A DNA stretch of 64,000 nucleotides from Methylobacterium haplocladii (GTDB lineage Bacteria; Pseudomonadota; Alphaproteobacteria; Rhizobiales; Beijerinckiaceae), in NCBI RefSeq assembly GCF_007992175.1, contig NZ_BJZT01000015.1, forward strand, positions 1 through 64,000, given 5' to 3'. Each line of letters opens with the position of its first letter. The first letter of the stretch is position 1. Made by a program: the position numbers and the translations under genes. This document shows, one piece after another, positions 8,955-17,143 of this stretch. Under the pieces are notes generated by a model. It did no database searches and was not told the DNA's origin. It saw nothing but the letters and a program-made list of their open reading frames with translations.

Positions 8955-10568
8955 ATGGATCGTCTCTCCTCGAGGCTGAAAGAACGTGCCGCAACGGCAC
9001 TGGCTCTGACGGTGCTCGCCGCCTTTCCAAATCCTGCTTCCGCGATGGACGAGGCGGCGACGGAAGCGCGTCTCGCGGCGCTGCAGAAACAGATGGCGGC
9101 GATGCAGCGCGAGTTGCAGACACTCCGGCGACGGCCCGCCCCAGCAGCCACCGCCGAGGCGCGCTCGGCCACGGGTCCCGGCGGCAGCCGCCTGACCCGG
9201 CGCACGCAGGCTCTGCAGGGTATCCCCGGCTCCGAGCCGCGGACGCCGGCCTTCGTCCAGGCCGAGACGGTCTGCGAGGGCAACGCCATGCCCCTCGGCC
9301 ATGTCTGCTTCACGCCCGGCGGCTTCGTCGAGCTCGCCGGCTTCTACCGCACGCCGAACCAGGCGGCCGACATCGCCAGCGATTTCGCCGGCATCCCTTT
9401 CCGCAATTCCTTCCAGGCGCGCGAGGGAGAGTTCCGCTTCAGCGCCCGCCAGAGCCGGCTCTCCGGCCTCGTCACCGCGATGATCGATCCGAGCCTCAAG
9501 GCCTCGGGCTATGCCGAACTCGACTTCCTCGGCGCCGGCGTCACCTCGAACAGCCGCGAGAGCAACAGCTACGTGCCGCGCATCCGGCAGGTCTGGGCCG
9601 CCCTCGACCAGTCGGAATGGGGCCTGCACGTGCTCGCGGGCCAAGCCTTCAGCCTCGCGACGACCAACCTCAGCGGGATCACGCCGCTGAAGGAGCAGAT
9701 CCCGCTCACCATCGACGCGCAATACGTGCCGGGTTTCAACTGGGCCCGCACACCGCAGATCCGCGTCACCAAGGATCTCGGCCAGGGCCTCTGGGCGGCG
9801 GCCTCCCTCGAGAGCCCGCAATCGGTGGTGCCGCCGAGCCCATTCACGGTACCGGCCGGGATCAACGTCAACAACAGCGGCGACGCCGGCGGCCTCAACA
9901 ACGCGACCACGACCTACAGCAACAGCGAGGCGCCCGACATCCTCGCCAAGCTCGGCTGGGAGCCGGGCTGGGGTCATTACGAGCTGAAGGGCGTCGGACG
10001 CCTGTTCAGCGACAGGCTGGTCGGAAAGACCGACGCCCAGGCCGGCTACGGCATCGGCGGAGCGGCGACGCTGCCTATCGTCCGGGACTACGCCGACCTG
10101 CAGCTCTCCGGCCTGGCCGGCCGCGGCATCGGCCGCTACGGCTCAGCCCAGCTTCCGGACTTCGCGCTGCGCGCCGACGGTTCGGTGGCGGCGGTGCCGA
10201 TGTTCCAGCTGCTCGCCGGCCTCGTCGGTCACGTCCAACCAGGAACCGACGTCTACGCCTATGCCGGCTGGGAGCATGCCGAACGCACAGGCGCACTCAG
10301 CCTCGCCGGCTACGGCTCGCCGACCCTCGTGGTGACGGGCTGTGACGTCGAAGGTTCGGCGGCAGCCCTCTGCCAGGCCGAGAGCCGCGACATCCGCCAG
10401 GTCACCGGCGGCTTCTGGCACGACCTCTACAAGGGCAGTTACGGCCGCCTCGTCGCGGGCGCGCAGGCCTCGTACACCACCCGCGACGCATTCCGTGGTG
10501 CGGCGGGCGTTGCGCCCTCCACCCATATGGTCGTTGGGTTGGCTTCACTGCGGTACTATCCATTCTAG
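8955..10568 (+). CDS. Outer membrane porin
   Basis: A 537-residue porin. It has an N-terminal signal peptide (about 1-30), a short Ala/Gln-rich coiled coil (EARLAALQKQMAAMQRELQ, about 37-58), then a beta-barrel of alternating hydrophobic residues that ends in an aromatic (SLRYYPF), the usual C-terminal signal for outer-membrane insertion. The coiled coil followed by a barrel is typical of a group of alphaproteobacterial porins with a periplasmic trimerisation helix. A conserved-looking region with two Cys (VCEGNAMPLGHVCFTPGG) follows the linker. It is probably a passive pore; the substrate is unknown. Confidence 0.82.
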   Translation: MDRLSSRLKERAATALALTVLAAFPNPASAMDEAATEARLAALQKQMAAMQRELQTLRRRPAPAATAEARSATGPGGSRLTRRTQALQGIPGSEPRTPAFVQAETVCEGNAMPLGHVCFTPGGFVELAGFYRTPNQAADIASDFAGIPFRNSFQAREGEFRFSARQSRLSGLVTAMIDPSLKASGYAELDFLGAGVTSNSRESNSYVPRIRQVWAALDQSEWGLHVLAGQAFSLATTNLSGITPLKEQIPLTIDAQYVPGFNWARTPQIRVTKDLGQGLWAAASLESPQSVVPPSPFTVPAGINVNNSGDAGGLNNATTTYSNSEAPDILAKLGWEPGWGHYELKGVGRLFSDRLVGKTDAQAGYGIGGAATLPIVRDYADLQLSGLAGRGIGRYGSAQLPDFALRADGSVAAVPMFQLLAGLVGHVQPGTDVYAYAGWEHAERTGALSLAGYGSPTLVVTGCDVEGSAAALCQAESRDIRQVTGGFWHDLYKGSYGRLVAGAQASYTTRDAFRGAAGVAPSTHMVVGLASLRYYPF

Positions 10569-10999
10569 TTTGCAGGCACTGACCCGCACAATCCGTCTAC
10601 AAACGGATGGTGGTCACAAGATCGCCGCCGTCGAGTGGGGCCGGGCAAAACAGGATACCGGGCTGGTCCGGTAGTCTGCCGGTATTAGATGGCGCAGAAT
10701 GACCGTAGCAGATCGACGAGAATTTCGGAATATAGTTAGTTCGCATCCAAATCAGGGACATCCTAATATAAAATAGATAAATTCCCCTTAGTCCAGCGAA
10801 TACGCTACGGTTAGAAAATAAACTAAATTGCACAGCAAATAGTTGTGCACCCAATCCTAGTGCACCAACACCGACATTTGCACCAGAAACCCTTCGCTAA
10901 ACGTCTGAGCGGACGAAGCAATTCGCGCCGCGAGGCGTGCTTTTTGTCGGCGTCAGTGCGCTATCTCGCCGTCTGATTAGTAGATTTACTTTGATCGCG
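10569..10999. other. AT-rich intergenic region
   Basis: Lower GC than its surroundings. The plus-strand porin ends here and the minus-strand small operon ends at 11000, so transcription converges. There is an inverted repeat TGCACA-N9-TGTGCA at 10829-10849 followed by further GTGCACC words. No gene is supported. Confidence 0.5.
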
Positions 11000-11704
11000 C
11001 TATGGTTCAGCAATTTTTTGAGAGATCGGCCTGATATCTCTAGTTTTGAGTATAACTTCCATTATATCTCGCTCATCTTTTAGGGTTTTGAACTCTGTTT
11101 GTAATGCGATCTGAAGATCTGGTGAATAATATACTTGTCCCATCGTCCGGAGAGGCGAATTTTGAGCCTGGGATGTGACCTCGAACAGCGAGACGCCGAA
11201 CAGACAGCCTGATATTATCATCTGATCTTCGCGCATGTATTTGAAATTAGACTCGGACACCGACGAATTCCCCGGAGACGTCGTCATTTCCATTGATACT
11301 TTGAACTGGTGATTTCTTCGACTTCCCATATAATCAAAATCTAATGGTAAATCCTGCCTGTAAGTAACCTGAAACGGTTTATCTATTTTGCCATAGACCT
11401 GCATGGACTGCGGTTTGCCGTAGACAAAAATCTGCTTTGTCAATGTACCCGCGCGATCTTCATATGCATTTACAATACCATTTTTCTCGCGAAAAATCTG
11501 GCGCTTCGCCAGATCTTTCGTCGGGTCGCCCAAATCTTCTCCTGGAGCCTTCACAGATCTACGGATAAATTCTTGATTGACCTCGAAAGGATCAAGGCCT
11601 TTTTTTAAAGTCTGACAGTCGATATTTTGAGATAATACAGGCTGACTAAATGTGAGACAAAAAATCAAACAAGCACTTTTAGAGAACATCGAGAGCCCAT
11701 CCAT
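11000..11704 (-). CDS. Exported protein of unknown function
   Basis: A 234-residue protein with an N-terminal signal peptide (MFSKSACLIFCLTFSQP... ending LSQN), so probably periplasmic. The mature part has one early Cys and a beta-rich look with many polar residues; I recognise no family. GC and codon use are clearly lower than in neighbouring genes, which suggests recent acquisition. An alternative start at the ATG at 11689 gives a more compact signal peptide and has GGATGGG upstream. It begins 6 nt after the stop of the 78-residue gene, so both form one operon. Confidence 0.65.
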   Translation of the reverse strand: MDGLSMFSKSACLIFCLTFSQPVLSQNIDCQTLKKGLDPFEVNQEFIRRSVKAPGEDLGDPTKDLAKRQIFREKNGIVNAYEDRAGTLTKQIFVYGKPQSMQVYGKIDKPFQVTYRQDLPLDFDYMGSRRNHQFKVSMEMTTSPGNSSVSESNFKYMREDQMIISGCLFGVSLFEVTSQAQNSPLRTMGQVYYSPDLQIALQTEFKTLKDERDIMEVILKTRDIRPISQKIAEP

Positions 11705-11710
11705 AGGAGC

Positions 11711-11947
11711 TTACCGTCGGGAATAAACGCGGCGCCAGCGCGTGCTAGGATGCACATAGACAGTGTATCGTCCAGGACCCCTAAGACCGTAGGGGCGCTC
11801 GACCCTTGATGCGTCGTATCCGGGCTGTATCAGAGAAGGGTTCTGGAGCTCTGCCCGTAAGCCAGCGTCGCCTTCGCCGCTGGCGAGCGCGACGGAGCTG
11901 AAACTACTAGCAGTCAGAAATACAACCGAGAGCAGTAATTTTTCCAA
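11711..11947 (-). CDS. Small secreted protein with TTG start
   Basis: A 78-residue protein beginning at TTG: the DNA upstream reads AGAGGAGGAAATA then TTG, an excellent Shine-Dalgarno 5 nt from the codon, and translation from there gives a compact signal peptide EKLLLSVVFLTASSF ending VALA. An in-frame ATG at 11971 would place the Shine-Dalgarno inside the gene and add acidic residues before the signal peptide, so it is rejected. The mature chain is basic, ends RWRRVYSRR and contains RPYGLRGPGRYTVYV. The family is not recognised. It is the first gene of a two-gene low-GC operon. Confidence 0.65.
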   Translation of the reverse strand: MEKLLLSVVFLTASSFSSVALASGEGDAGLRAELQNPSLIQPGYDASRVERPYGLRGPGRYTVYVHPSTRWRRVYSRR

Positions 11948-12276
11948 TATTTCCTCCTCTATAATTAGCAATATGATTTAGGACTTCTCTTAGTTCATTC
12001 TAGAGATATTAAATCAGCTAATCAATAATTAATTTATGTATTAATATTCAAATTTTGAAATCCGATTGAATTATTAAAATGTATTTATCGCTGCAGCTGC
12101 GCCCATAAGTTCGCCGAATCATTTTAAAGACTCAGGTCGGCCGCTTGAAGGTTCGTATTTTGGGCTCCGACCCCTGCTTCGGACGGCCAACGCCGATTCT
12201 TGCCTGCTCCGCCCTTTTAGCCCTGGTCAATGCAGTGGGGAGTTTGGGGTCGCCCTCCCGATTGGAGAGCCAAACC
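11948..12276. other. AT-rich intergenic region upstream of the low-GC operon
   Basis: Very AT-rich from 11960 to 12130 (promoter of the 78-residue gene on the minus strand), returning to high GC after 12140. The downstream end of ccdA faces it. No gene is supported. Confidence 0.5.
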
Positions 12277-12996
12277 TCAGAATCGGGTCGTCAGGCTGGT
12301 GAGCCATTCCGGCGAGGCGTTCACCAGCGCCGTCTCCATGGCCTTGTCGTAGCCCGACAGGATCACGCCCCCGCTGACGACCAGGATCATGCCGAGGGCA
12401 GCCTTCAAGCCCTTGCCGGCGCTCATCATCCGGTCGCGCCAACGCATCAGTACCTCGCGCGACAGGGTGCCGAGGAACAGCAACGGGAAGGCCGCCCCCA
12501 GGCCGAAGAGAAGCATGGTCAGGGCCACGGCGACGAGGTCCTTGCCCTGTGACGCCATGAGGGATGCGGCGCCGAGCGTTGGGCCGACGCAGGGGCTCCA
12601 GACCGCCCCGAGTAGCAGGCCGACGCCAAATTGGCCGTATAAGCCTGCCGGCGAGAACCCGCCGAAGCGGCTTTCCGTCCAATTGCTCACCGGACCAGCC
12701 GCCACCGCCAGGCGCGTCTGCGCCGCCGGCACCATCAGGACGAGGCCGATCAGCACCAGCAGGATCGCGGCGACCGTCCGGAAGATGTCGGTGTCGAGGC
12801 CGATGGCGAAGCCCACCGTGGCGACGAACAGCCCGATCACCACGAACGACAGTGCCAGCCCGGCCGCCAGGGCCGCCGGCCCGAGCCGGTGTTCCGATGC
12901 CGCCGCACCTAGCACCAGGGGCAATAGCGGCAGCACGCAGGGCGAGAGCACTGAGAGGACGCCGGCGAGGAACGCCAAGCCGAGGGTGGTGAGCAT
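12277..12996 (-). CDS. ccdA: CcdA-family thiol-disulfide transporter
   Basis: A 239-residue membrane protein of the CcdA/DsbD transmembrane family. It carries electrons from cytoplasmic thioredoxin across the inner membrane through two membrane cysteines, seen here in LSPCVLPLLP (helix 1) and VWSPCVGPTLG (helix 4), each in the expected Pro-flanked context. Six hydrophobic helices are visible. It follows the thioredoxin-like gene by 9 nt and is the last gene of the thiol/SoxYZ operon, so it most likely delivers reductant to the thioredoxin-like protein and on to the sulfur carrier rather than serving general cytochrome maturation. Confidence 0.88.
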   Translation of the reverse strand: MLTTLGLAFLAGVLSVLSPCVLPLLPLVLGAAASEHRLGPAALAAGLALSFVVIGLFVATVGFAIGLDTDIFRTVAAILLVLIGLVLMVPAAQTRLAVAAGPVSNWTESRFGGFSPAGLYGQFGVGLLLGAVWSPCVGPTLGAASLMASQGKDLVAVALTMLLFGLGAAFPLLFLGTLSREVLMRWRDRMMSAGKGLKAALGMILVVSGGVILSGYDKAMETALVNASPEWLTSLTTRF

Positions 12997-13005
12997 GGCC
13001 GGGCC

Positions 13006-13392
13006 TCAGAGCGCCTTTTCCGCCAGCCCCTCGATCCATTCGGGCTGCGTCTCGCCGATGGAGCGGCCCATCTCCTTGTCGCCCTTGAACACGATGATCG
13101 TGCTCTGCATGCGGGCGTTCAGGGTCTTCAGGGAAGGCTTCTGGCTGTCGAAGTCGACGTCGAAGACCTGCAGGTCCTTGAACCGGGGGTCCGCACCGAG
13201 CTTCGAGAGGATCGGCTTCTGGGTCTTACAGATCGGGCACCAGGGCGCGCTGATCTCGACGAGGATGGGCTTGCCGGCCTTCTGCGCGGCCGCCAGGGCC
13301 TCGGGCGTGTACGGAACGAAGTCTGCGGCCCGGGCTGCGGGAAGTCCGATCGACGCCGTGGCGACGAGGGCAAGGAGGGAGCGACGGATCAT
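13006..13392 (-). CDS. Periplasmic thioredoxin-like protein
   Basis: A 128-residue thioredoxin-fold protein with signal peptide (1-23, ending ARAADF) and the active-site motif APWCPICK (Cys at about 51 and 54). It matches the thioredoxin family in which WCPIC replaces WCGPC. The ATG at 13392 follows GAAAGG. It is probably kept reduced by the neighbouring CcdA and used to reduce or recycle the SoxYZ-like carrier or the rhodanese-like protein upstream in the operon. An in-frame extension to 13593 is open but lacks a signal peptide and overlaps the rhodanese gene. Confidence 0.85.
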   Translation of the reverse strand: MIRRSLLALVATASIGLPAARAADFVPYTPEALAAAQKAGKPILVEISAPWCPICKTQKPILSKLGADPRFKDLQVFDVDFDSQKPSLKTLNARMQSTIIVFKGDKEMGRSIGETQPEWIEGLAEKAL

Positions 13393-13427
13393 CGGGGTCG
13401 GCCTTTCGGTTGGATGGGCGCCGGCGG

Positions 13428-14006
13428 TCATTGGCCGGCGGTCGCTGACGGTCGTGCGGCCCATTGCTTGTCCGGTCGCGACCCCGTGGTGTCGTGTCCC
13501 TCTTGCCAGCCGTCGATGCCCTGCGGGAACCAGTGCACCTGCCGGTATCCTAGCCCGACGAGGCGTTTGCCGAGGTTCCAGCTGCCCCAGCAATCCGGAT
13601 GGCAGTAGGTGACCACGGGACGGTCGAGGTCGCCGCTGGTGAGTTCGGCAACCCGCGCCTTCAGCGTCGCCTGGGCGGACGCGTCGAGGTCGCCGTCGCC
13701 GGAGCCCGGCAGCCAGGTGCTGCCGGGAATGTTGCGGTGGACCGGGAACCAGAGCCCGCCCGGCGGCAGGCCCGCCGGCTTGCGGTCGAGGTCGGACACG
13801 TCGAGGAGCACCGGCTTGCGCTCCGCGACCAGCTTGGCCAGCGTGGCAGCGTCGACCACCGTCGCGCCCTTCAGGGTCGGCGGGGTGTAACCGTGCAGGG
13901 CGCCCTGCCAGTAGCCATCAGGCTCCTGCACGCCGACGGGGGAATCGGCGGGCGCCGCCGCGATCAGGAAGACGGCGGCCGCGGCGGCGAGGGGAAGGCG
14001 GTACAT
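13428..14006 (-). CDS. Rhodanese-like protein of the PQQ-associated CXXCW family
   Basis: A 192-residue secreted protein. Signal peptide 1-20, then a rhodanese fold with VVTYCHPDCWGSWNLGKRL, matching the family named PQQ-dependent catabolism-associated CXXCW motif protein; the first Cys sits at the rhodanese active position. The stretch GYWQGALHGYTPPTLKGATVV near the N-terminus is also family-like. It may hold a persulfide in the periplasm. The ATG at 14006 has AAGGCGGGC upstream; the preceding gene's stop codon lies inside that leader, so translation is coupled. It sits between the SoxYZ-like and thioredoxin genes. Confidence 0.83.
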   Translation of the reverse strand: MYRLPLAAAAAVFLIAAAPADSPVGVQEPDGYWQGALHGYTPPTLKGATVVDAATLAKLVAERKPVLLDVSDLDRKPAGLPPGGLWFPVHRNIPGSTWLPGSGDGDLDASAQATLKARVAELTSGDLDRPVVTYCHPDCWGSWNLGKRLVGLGYRQVHWFPQGIDGWQEGHDTTGSRPDKQWAARPSATAGQ

Positions 14007-14013
14007 GCCCGCC

Positions 14014-14835
14014 TTAGTTGCTCGCCGCACGGACCGGGAAGCTGTTCTCCCAATGGCCGCCCTGGTTGTCGGAGGCGGTGACCTTCATCGGGCCGCTGCC
14101 CTCAGGCAGGTAGGCGAAGTTGATCACCGGATTCGAGGAGATCGAGATGTCCCCGTCCATGGTGAACACGCTCTTATCGCCGTAGCTGACCGTGATCTTC
14201 TGGATGTAGCGGGCCGGCGTGTAGTCGCGGGAGACCTGGTTCATCTGCATGCCCGAGAAGTTCGGGTGGCGGATCATAAGGGTCGCCGGGACGGGCTTAC
14301 CGGGCTGCGTCTCGCCGAACTTCACGCGCATGTCGCCCATGCCCTGCATGGCCTCCTCGTCGCTCATACCCATCGGGGCCGAGCAGCCGCCGGACGCCTT
14401 CACGTATTCGGTGGACTCGACGAACGAGCCGTCCTTCATCTTCGCGACGGCATGGACGTCGGTGTAGTTGTTGACGCGCACCCGCAGCTTGAGCTCGCCC
14501 GGATCGGCGGCGGGGCCGAAGACGAAGTGGGCGGCGTAGGGCGTCGGGTTGTCGTCGATGATCAGCGACAGTTCCGCGATCTTGTCCTTGTCTGGCATCG
14601 TCAGGGTGATCGGCACGAGCGAGGCATCTTCCGCGCGCTTCGGGGCCTCGATCTTCACCGCTGTGCCGCCTGGCTGGATCGTCTGGCCCGGGAAGATTTG
14701 CTGCTTGATCTCGCCCCAACGCTCGGCGCGTTGGGCGTCGCTGTCGCCGGCCGCGGCGTTGGCCGCACCGCTGGAGATAGCACCGGCCAGGGCAAGTCCG
14801 GAAAGCAGGGCGGTCGTCTGGCGTGTCATTCTCAC
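14014..14835 (-). CDS. Quinoprotein dehydrogenase-associated SoxYZ-like carrier
   Basis: A 273-residue exported protein in which a SoxY-like domain and a SoxZ-like domain are fused. Signal peptide about 1-28; the SoxY part ends with ASGGCSAPMG, where the Cys is the expected sulfur-carrying residue, and the C-terminal part (IQKITVSYGDKSVF..., HWENSFPV) is SoxZ-like. This architecture is the family named quinoprotein dehydrogenase-associated SoxYZ-like carrier. The start is GTG at 14835, preceded by GGAGAG 6 nt away; an ATG two codons later is the alternative. No PQQ dehydrogenase is present in the window, so the substrate is open. Confidence 0.87.
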   Translation of the reverse strand: MRMTRQTTALLSGLALAGAISSGAANAAAGDSDAQRAERWGEIKQQIFPGQTIQPGGTAVKIEAPKRAEDASLVPITLTMPDKDKIAELSLIIDDNPTPYAAHFVFGPAADPGELKLRVRVNNYTDVHAVAKMKDGSFVESTEYVKASGGCSAPMGMSDEEAMQGMGDMRVKFGETQPGKPVPATLMIRHPNFSGMQMNQVSRDYTPARYIQKITVSYGDKSVFTMDGDISISSNPVINFAYLPEGSGPMKVTASDNQGGHWENSFPVRAASN

Positions 14836-14981
14836 GGCGTTCTCTCCACGGATTTTCGTTGTTGGGCCCGTCGTGCGCGGGCCTCTCTCCGGATAGGCTT
14901 AGATTGCGGTCTAATGGATGTCTGTGACCTAGGTCACAGAAGCGCCGCGACGGACACGATTTCCGGACCGGACGAGGCCGG

Positions 14982-15784
14982 TCAGTGCCCTTCGTCGGTG
15001 ACGGCGCGATCGACGTTGACGAGGCCAGACCAGTCCTTGGCGCTGTCTCGGCCCTTGAGATCGCGCAGCTTGGGCCGCTGACGTCGAAGCCCTTGAGGCT
15101 CGCGCCGGCGATGGTGGCACCCGTGAGATCGGCGCCCGAGGCGTCCGCCGCGGTGAGCACGGCGTCGGTCAGGTCGGTGCCTTTTAGGTTGGCGTAGTCG
15201 AGCTTGGCATGGCTGAGGCCGGCGCCCTTCAGCTTGGCACCCTCCAGGTTCACATTGGTGAACACCGTACCCATCAGGCCCATGGATTGGTTCTTAAGGT
15301 CGGCGTTGCCGTTGAGATCGGTCAGCGTCGCGCCGCTGAGGTTGGCCCCCGAAAAATCGCCGATAGGCTTCGCCTTGCTGAGGTCGGCTCCGGAAAGGTT
15401 CGCGTTGCGGGCCGTGATGCCGAACATGTCGGCGCCGACGAGCTTGGCCCCGCTCAAGTTCGCCTTGAGGAACTAGGCCTGCTGCAGGCTAGCGCCGCTG
15501 AGAACGGTGCCTTTGAGGTTGGTGCCGTTGAGGCGCGCCGTGCGCATGTTCGCGCCCTTGAGGTCGAGGCCGGACAGGTCGAGACCCGACAGGCTCTTGT
15601 CCGGGAGGTCGACCGGCCGGCCGCCGGCCTTGGCGATCAGGCCCTCGACGTCGGCGCGGGTCATCTCGGCCTTGGTCATCTTGTCGGAGGTCATGTCGCC
15701 GCCGAGCAGCATGTCCTGGGCGGCGAGTGCCGGCCCCGCGGTCAGGATCGCGGCGAGCAGGGCGAGTGTGCGGATGCGCATCAT
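14982..15784 (-). pseudogene. Secreted pentapeptide-repeat protein, interrupted by TAG and a frameshift
   Basis: A signal peptide (15784 onward: MMRIRTLALLAAILTAGP...ALAA, RBS GGGAGG) leads into A(D/N)LXX pentapeptide repeats. The frame meets TAG at 15473-15475 in the middle of the repeat array (ASLQQA-stop-FLKANLSG); the same frame then continues as clean pentapeptides to about 15080. Near 15072-15076 the frame is lost: adding one C to the GGCCCAAG run restores KLRDLKGRDSAKDWSGL and a stop at 14982. So there is one nonsense codon and one apparent 1-nt deletion. The gene belongs to the SoxYZ/thioredoxin operon by position and strand. Alternatives are sequencing error or stop readthrough. Confidence 0.78.
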
Positions 15785-15987
15785 GGGCCTCCCGTGTGTG
15801 CCGGGGACCCCTTGGACGATTTGCGTCGTCGGATCGGGTTCCGGCTTATGAATCATCGTGCGAAATGTTATGCCGAAGGTGCCGCCCATGTCGGTGACGC
15901 AGGTCGCGCAGGCCATGGACGGTGGGAGAAACTTCCAAGAACGACCGGACGATCCCGCATCGTACCGGCGACAGGCGGACGCCACGC

Positions 15988-16662
15988 ATGCCGGCACCCC
16001 ATCAGATCGAGCGCTGGATCGAGCGCTTCCCCCTCATCAAGAACTTTTCGGCCTCGCACCTGCAGATCGCGCGGGGGACGGTGCATTTCCCGGTCCTTGA
16101 GGCCGGCGCCGTCGCCTACGAGCTCGACGGGGCCTGCGCGAACTACCTCATGTGCATCGACGGCCGGACCCGGGTGTTTCGAATGTCGGATGGCGGGCGT
16201 GAGGTCCTGATCTACAAGGTCGGCGCCGGCGGCACGTGCGTGCTGACCACACAATGCCTGCTCGCGGGCGGCGGCTTCCCGGCCGAGAGCATCGCCGAGG
16301 AACGCACCGAGCTGGCCGCGATCCCGACCGACACGTTCAAGCAGCTCATGGGGGAGAGCCCCGAGTTCCGGGCCTTCGTGCTGGACGACTACTCGCGGCT
16401 CATGGCGAGCATGTTCACGCTGATCGAGGAGGTCGTGTTCGCGCCCCTTGAACAGAGGCTTGCCCGACGCCTGCTGACGGAGGCCGACCGACACGGCGTC
16501 GTCCACACGACGCATCAGCAGCTCGCCTCCGACGTCGGCAGCGTGCGCGAGGTGGTCAGCCGGATCCTCGGGCAGTGGGCCGAGAGCGGGCTGGTGGTGC
16601 TTCGGCGTGGCCAGATCGAGCTGGCCGACCGGGCTGCCCTAGCCGCCAACCGCCTGCATTGA
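15988..16662 (+). CDS. Crp/Fnr-family regulator, possibly thiol-responsive
   Basis: A 224-residue regulator with a cyclic-nucleotide-binding-like sensor fold (about 20-130), a dimerisation helix and a C-terminal HTH (THQQLASDVGSVREVVSRIL, about 172-191). The Fnr iron-sulfur cysteines at the N-terminus are absent; instead Cys occur at about 50, 56, 84 and 90 (GGTCVLTTQCLL). The pair at 84/90 could be a redox or sulfane-sensing site, which is inference. It is divergent from the SoxYZ-like operon, the classic position for its regulator. The ATG at 15988 has AGGCGGA upstream; a longer in-frame start at 15922 lacks a good site. Confidence 0.85.
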   Translation: MPAPHQIERWIERFPLIKNFSASHLQIARGTVHFPVLEAGAVAYELDGACANYLMCIDGRTRVFRMSDGGREVLIYKVGAGGTCVLTTQCLLAGGGFPAESIAEERTELAAIPTDTFKQLMGESPEFRAFVLDDYSRLMASMFTLIEEVVFAPLEQRLARRLLTEADRHGVVHTTHQQLASDVGSVREVVSRILGQWAESGLVVLRRGQIELADRAALAANRLH

Positions 16663-16716
16663 TGCCCGGTCCGCACCTCGCGGTCCGACAGGTCGAGACG
16701 CGTTCCCGGAAGCGGC

Positions 16717-16974
16717 ATGGTCCCATTCATCGCGATGGTCTCACCACCGGACGGGCCCGACGCCCAAGCCGTCGAGGCCTATCGGGTCATCGTCCTGGCG
16801 CTGCACCGGGCGAGCGCCGAGAGTGCGATCAAGACCTACCTCGACGCGAACCACGCGGGCTCGGGGCTCACCATCAGGTTCGAAAGCGCCTGGGCCAGTC
16901 CCGGCTTCCTCAAGTCCGCCGGTCTCAGGCCGGGCGAGGTCCGCAAGTTCGATCCCTGGTCGGTTGGCGAATAG
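16717..16974 (+). CDS. Small protein of unknown function
   Basis: An 85-residue soluble protein, start ATG at 16717 with GGAAGCGGC just before. It has an alpha-helical middle (AVEAYRVIVLALHRASAESA) and ends RKFDPWSVGE; there is no signal peptide and no membrane segment. A start at residue 7 (MVSPPDG) is also possible. It follows the Crp/Fnr gene by 54 nt and precedes the fluoride riboswitch, so it is probably part of the regulator transcript. The family is not recognised. Confidence 0.5.
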   Translation: MVPFIAMVSPPDGPDAQAVEAYRVIVLALHRASAESAIKTYLDANHAGSGLTIRFESAWASPGFLKSAGLRPGEVRKFDPWSVGE

Positions 16975-16990
16975 GGTTGAATTTCGCCGT

Positions 16991-17046
16991 TCGCCAGGAT
17001 GGAACGCCCCCTACAACCGCCCGCGAGGGCTGATAACTCCTACCGC
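16991..17046 (+). promoter_or_regulatory. Fluoride (crcB) riboswitch aptamer
   Basis: Immediately upstream of crcB the DNA carries the crcB-motif landmarks in order and spacing: GATGG, 12 nt later AACCGCC, a short loop, GGGCTGAT, then A-ACTCCTACC. The P2 stem is GCCC/GGGC. The long-range pseudoknot between the first loop (GGA) and TCC is only partly complementary, and P1 is weak, so this is a divergent example. It is expected to raise crcB operon expression when fluoride binds. Position and motif order make the call strong despite the weak stems. Confidence 0.78.
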
Positions 17047-17073
17047 GAGGGCGCCATCCGTTTCGCCCGCGGT
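17042..17073 (+). terminator. Hairpin overlapping the riboswitch 3' end (expression platform)
   Basis: The stem ACCGCG(A)GGGCG / CGCCCGCGGT with a 10-nt loop begins inside the last aptamer nucleotides (CTACCG), so ligand binding and hairpin formation compete. No T-tract follows, so it may act as a Rho-assisted or anti-sequestering element rather than a canonical intrinsic terminator. Confidence 0.5.
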
Positions 17074-17143
17074 AAGAACACGTGCTTCCGTCACCGCGTG
17101 CCGACGCTCATACCCCTCCGTTCAACGTGAGGGATCTGATTGC

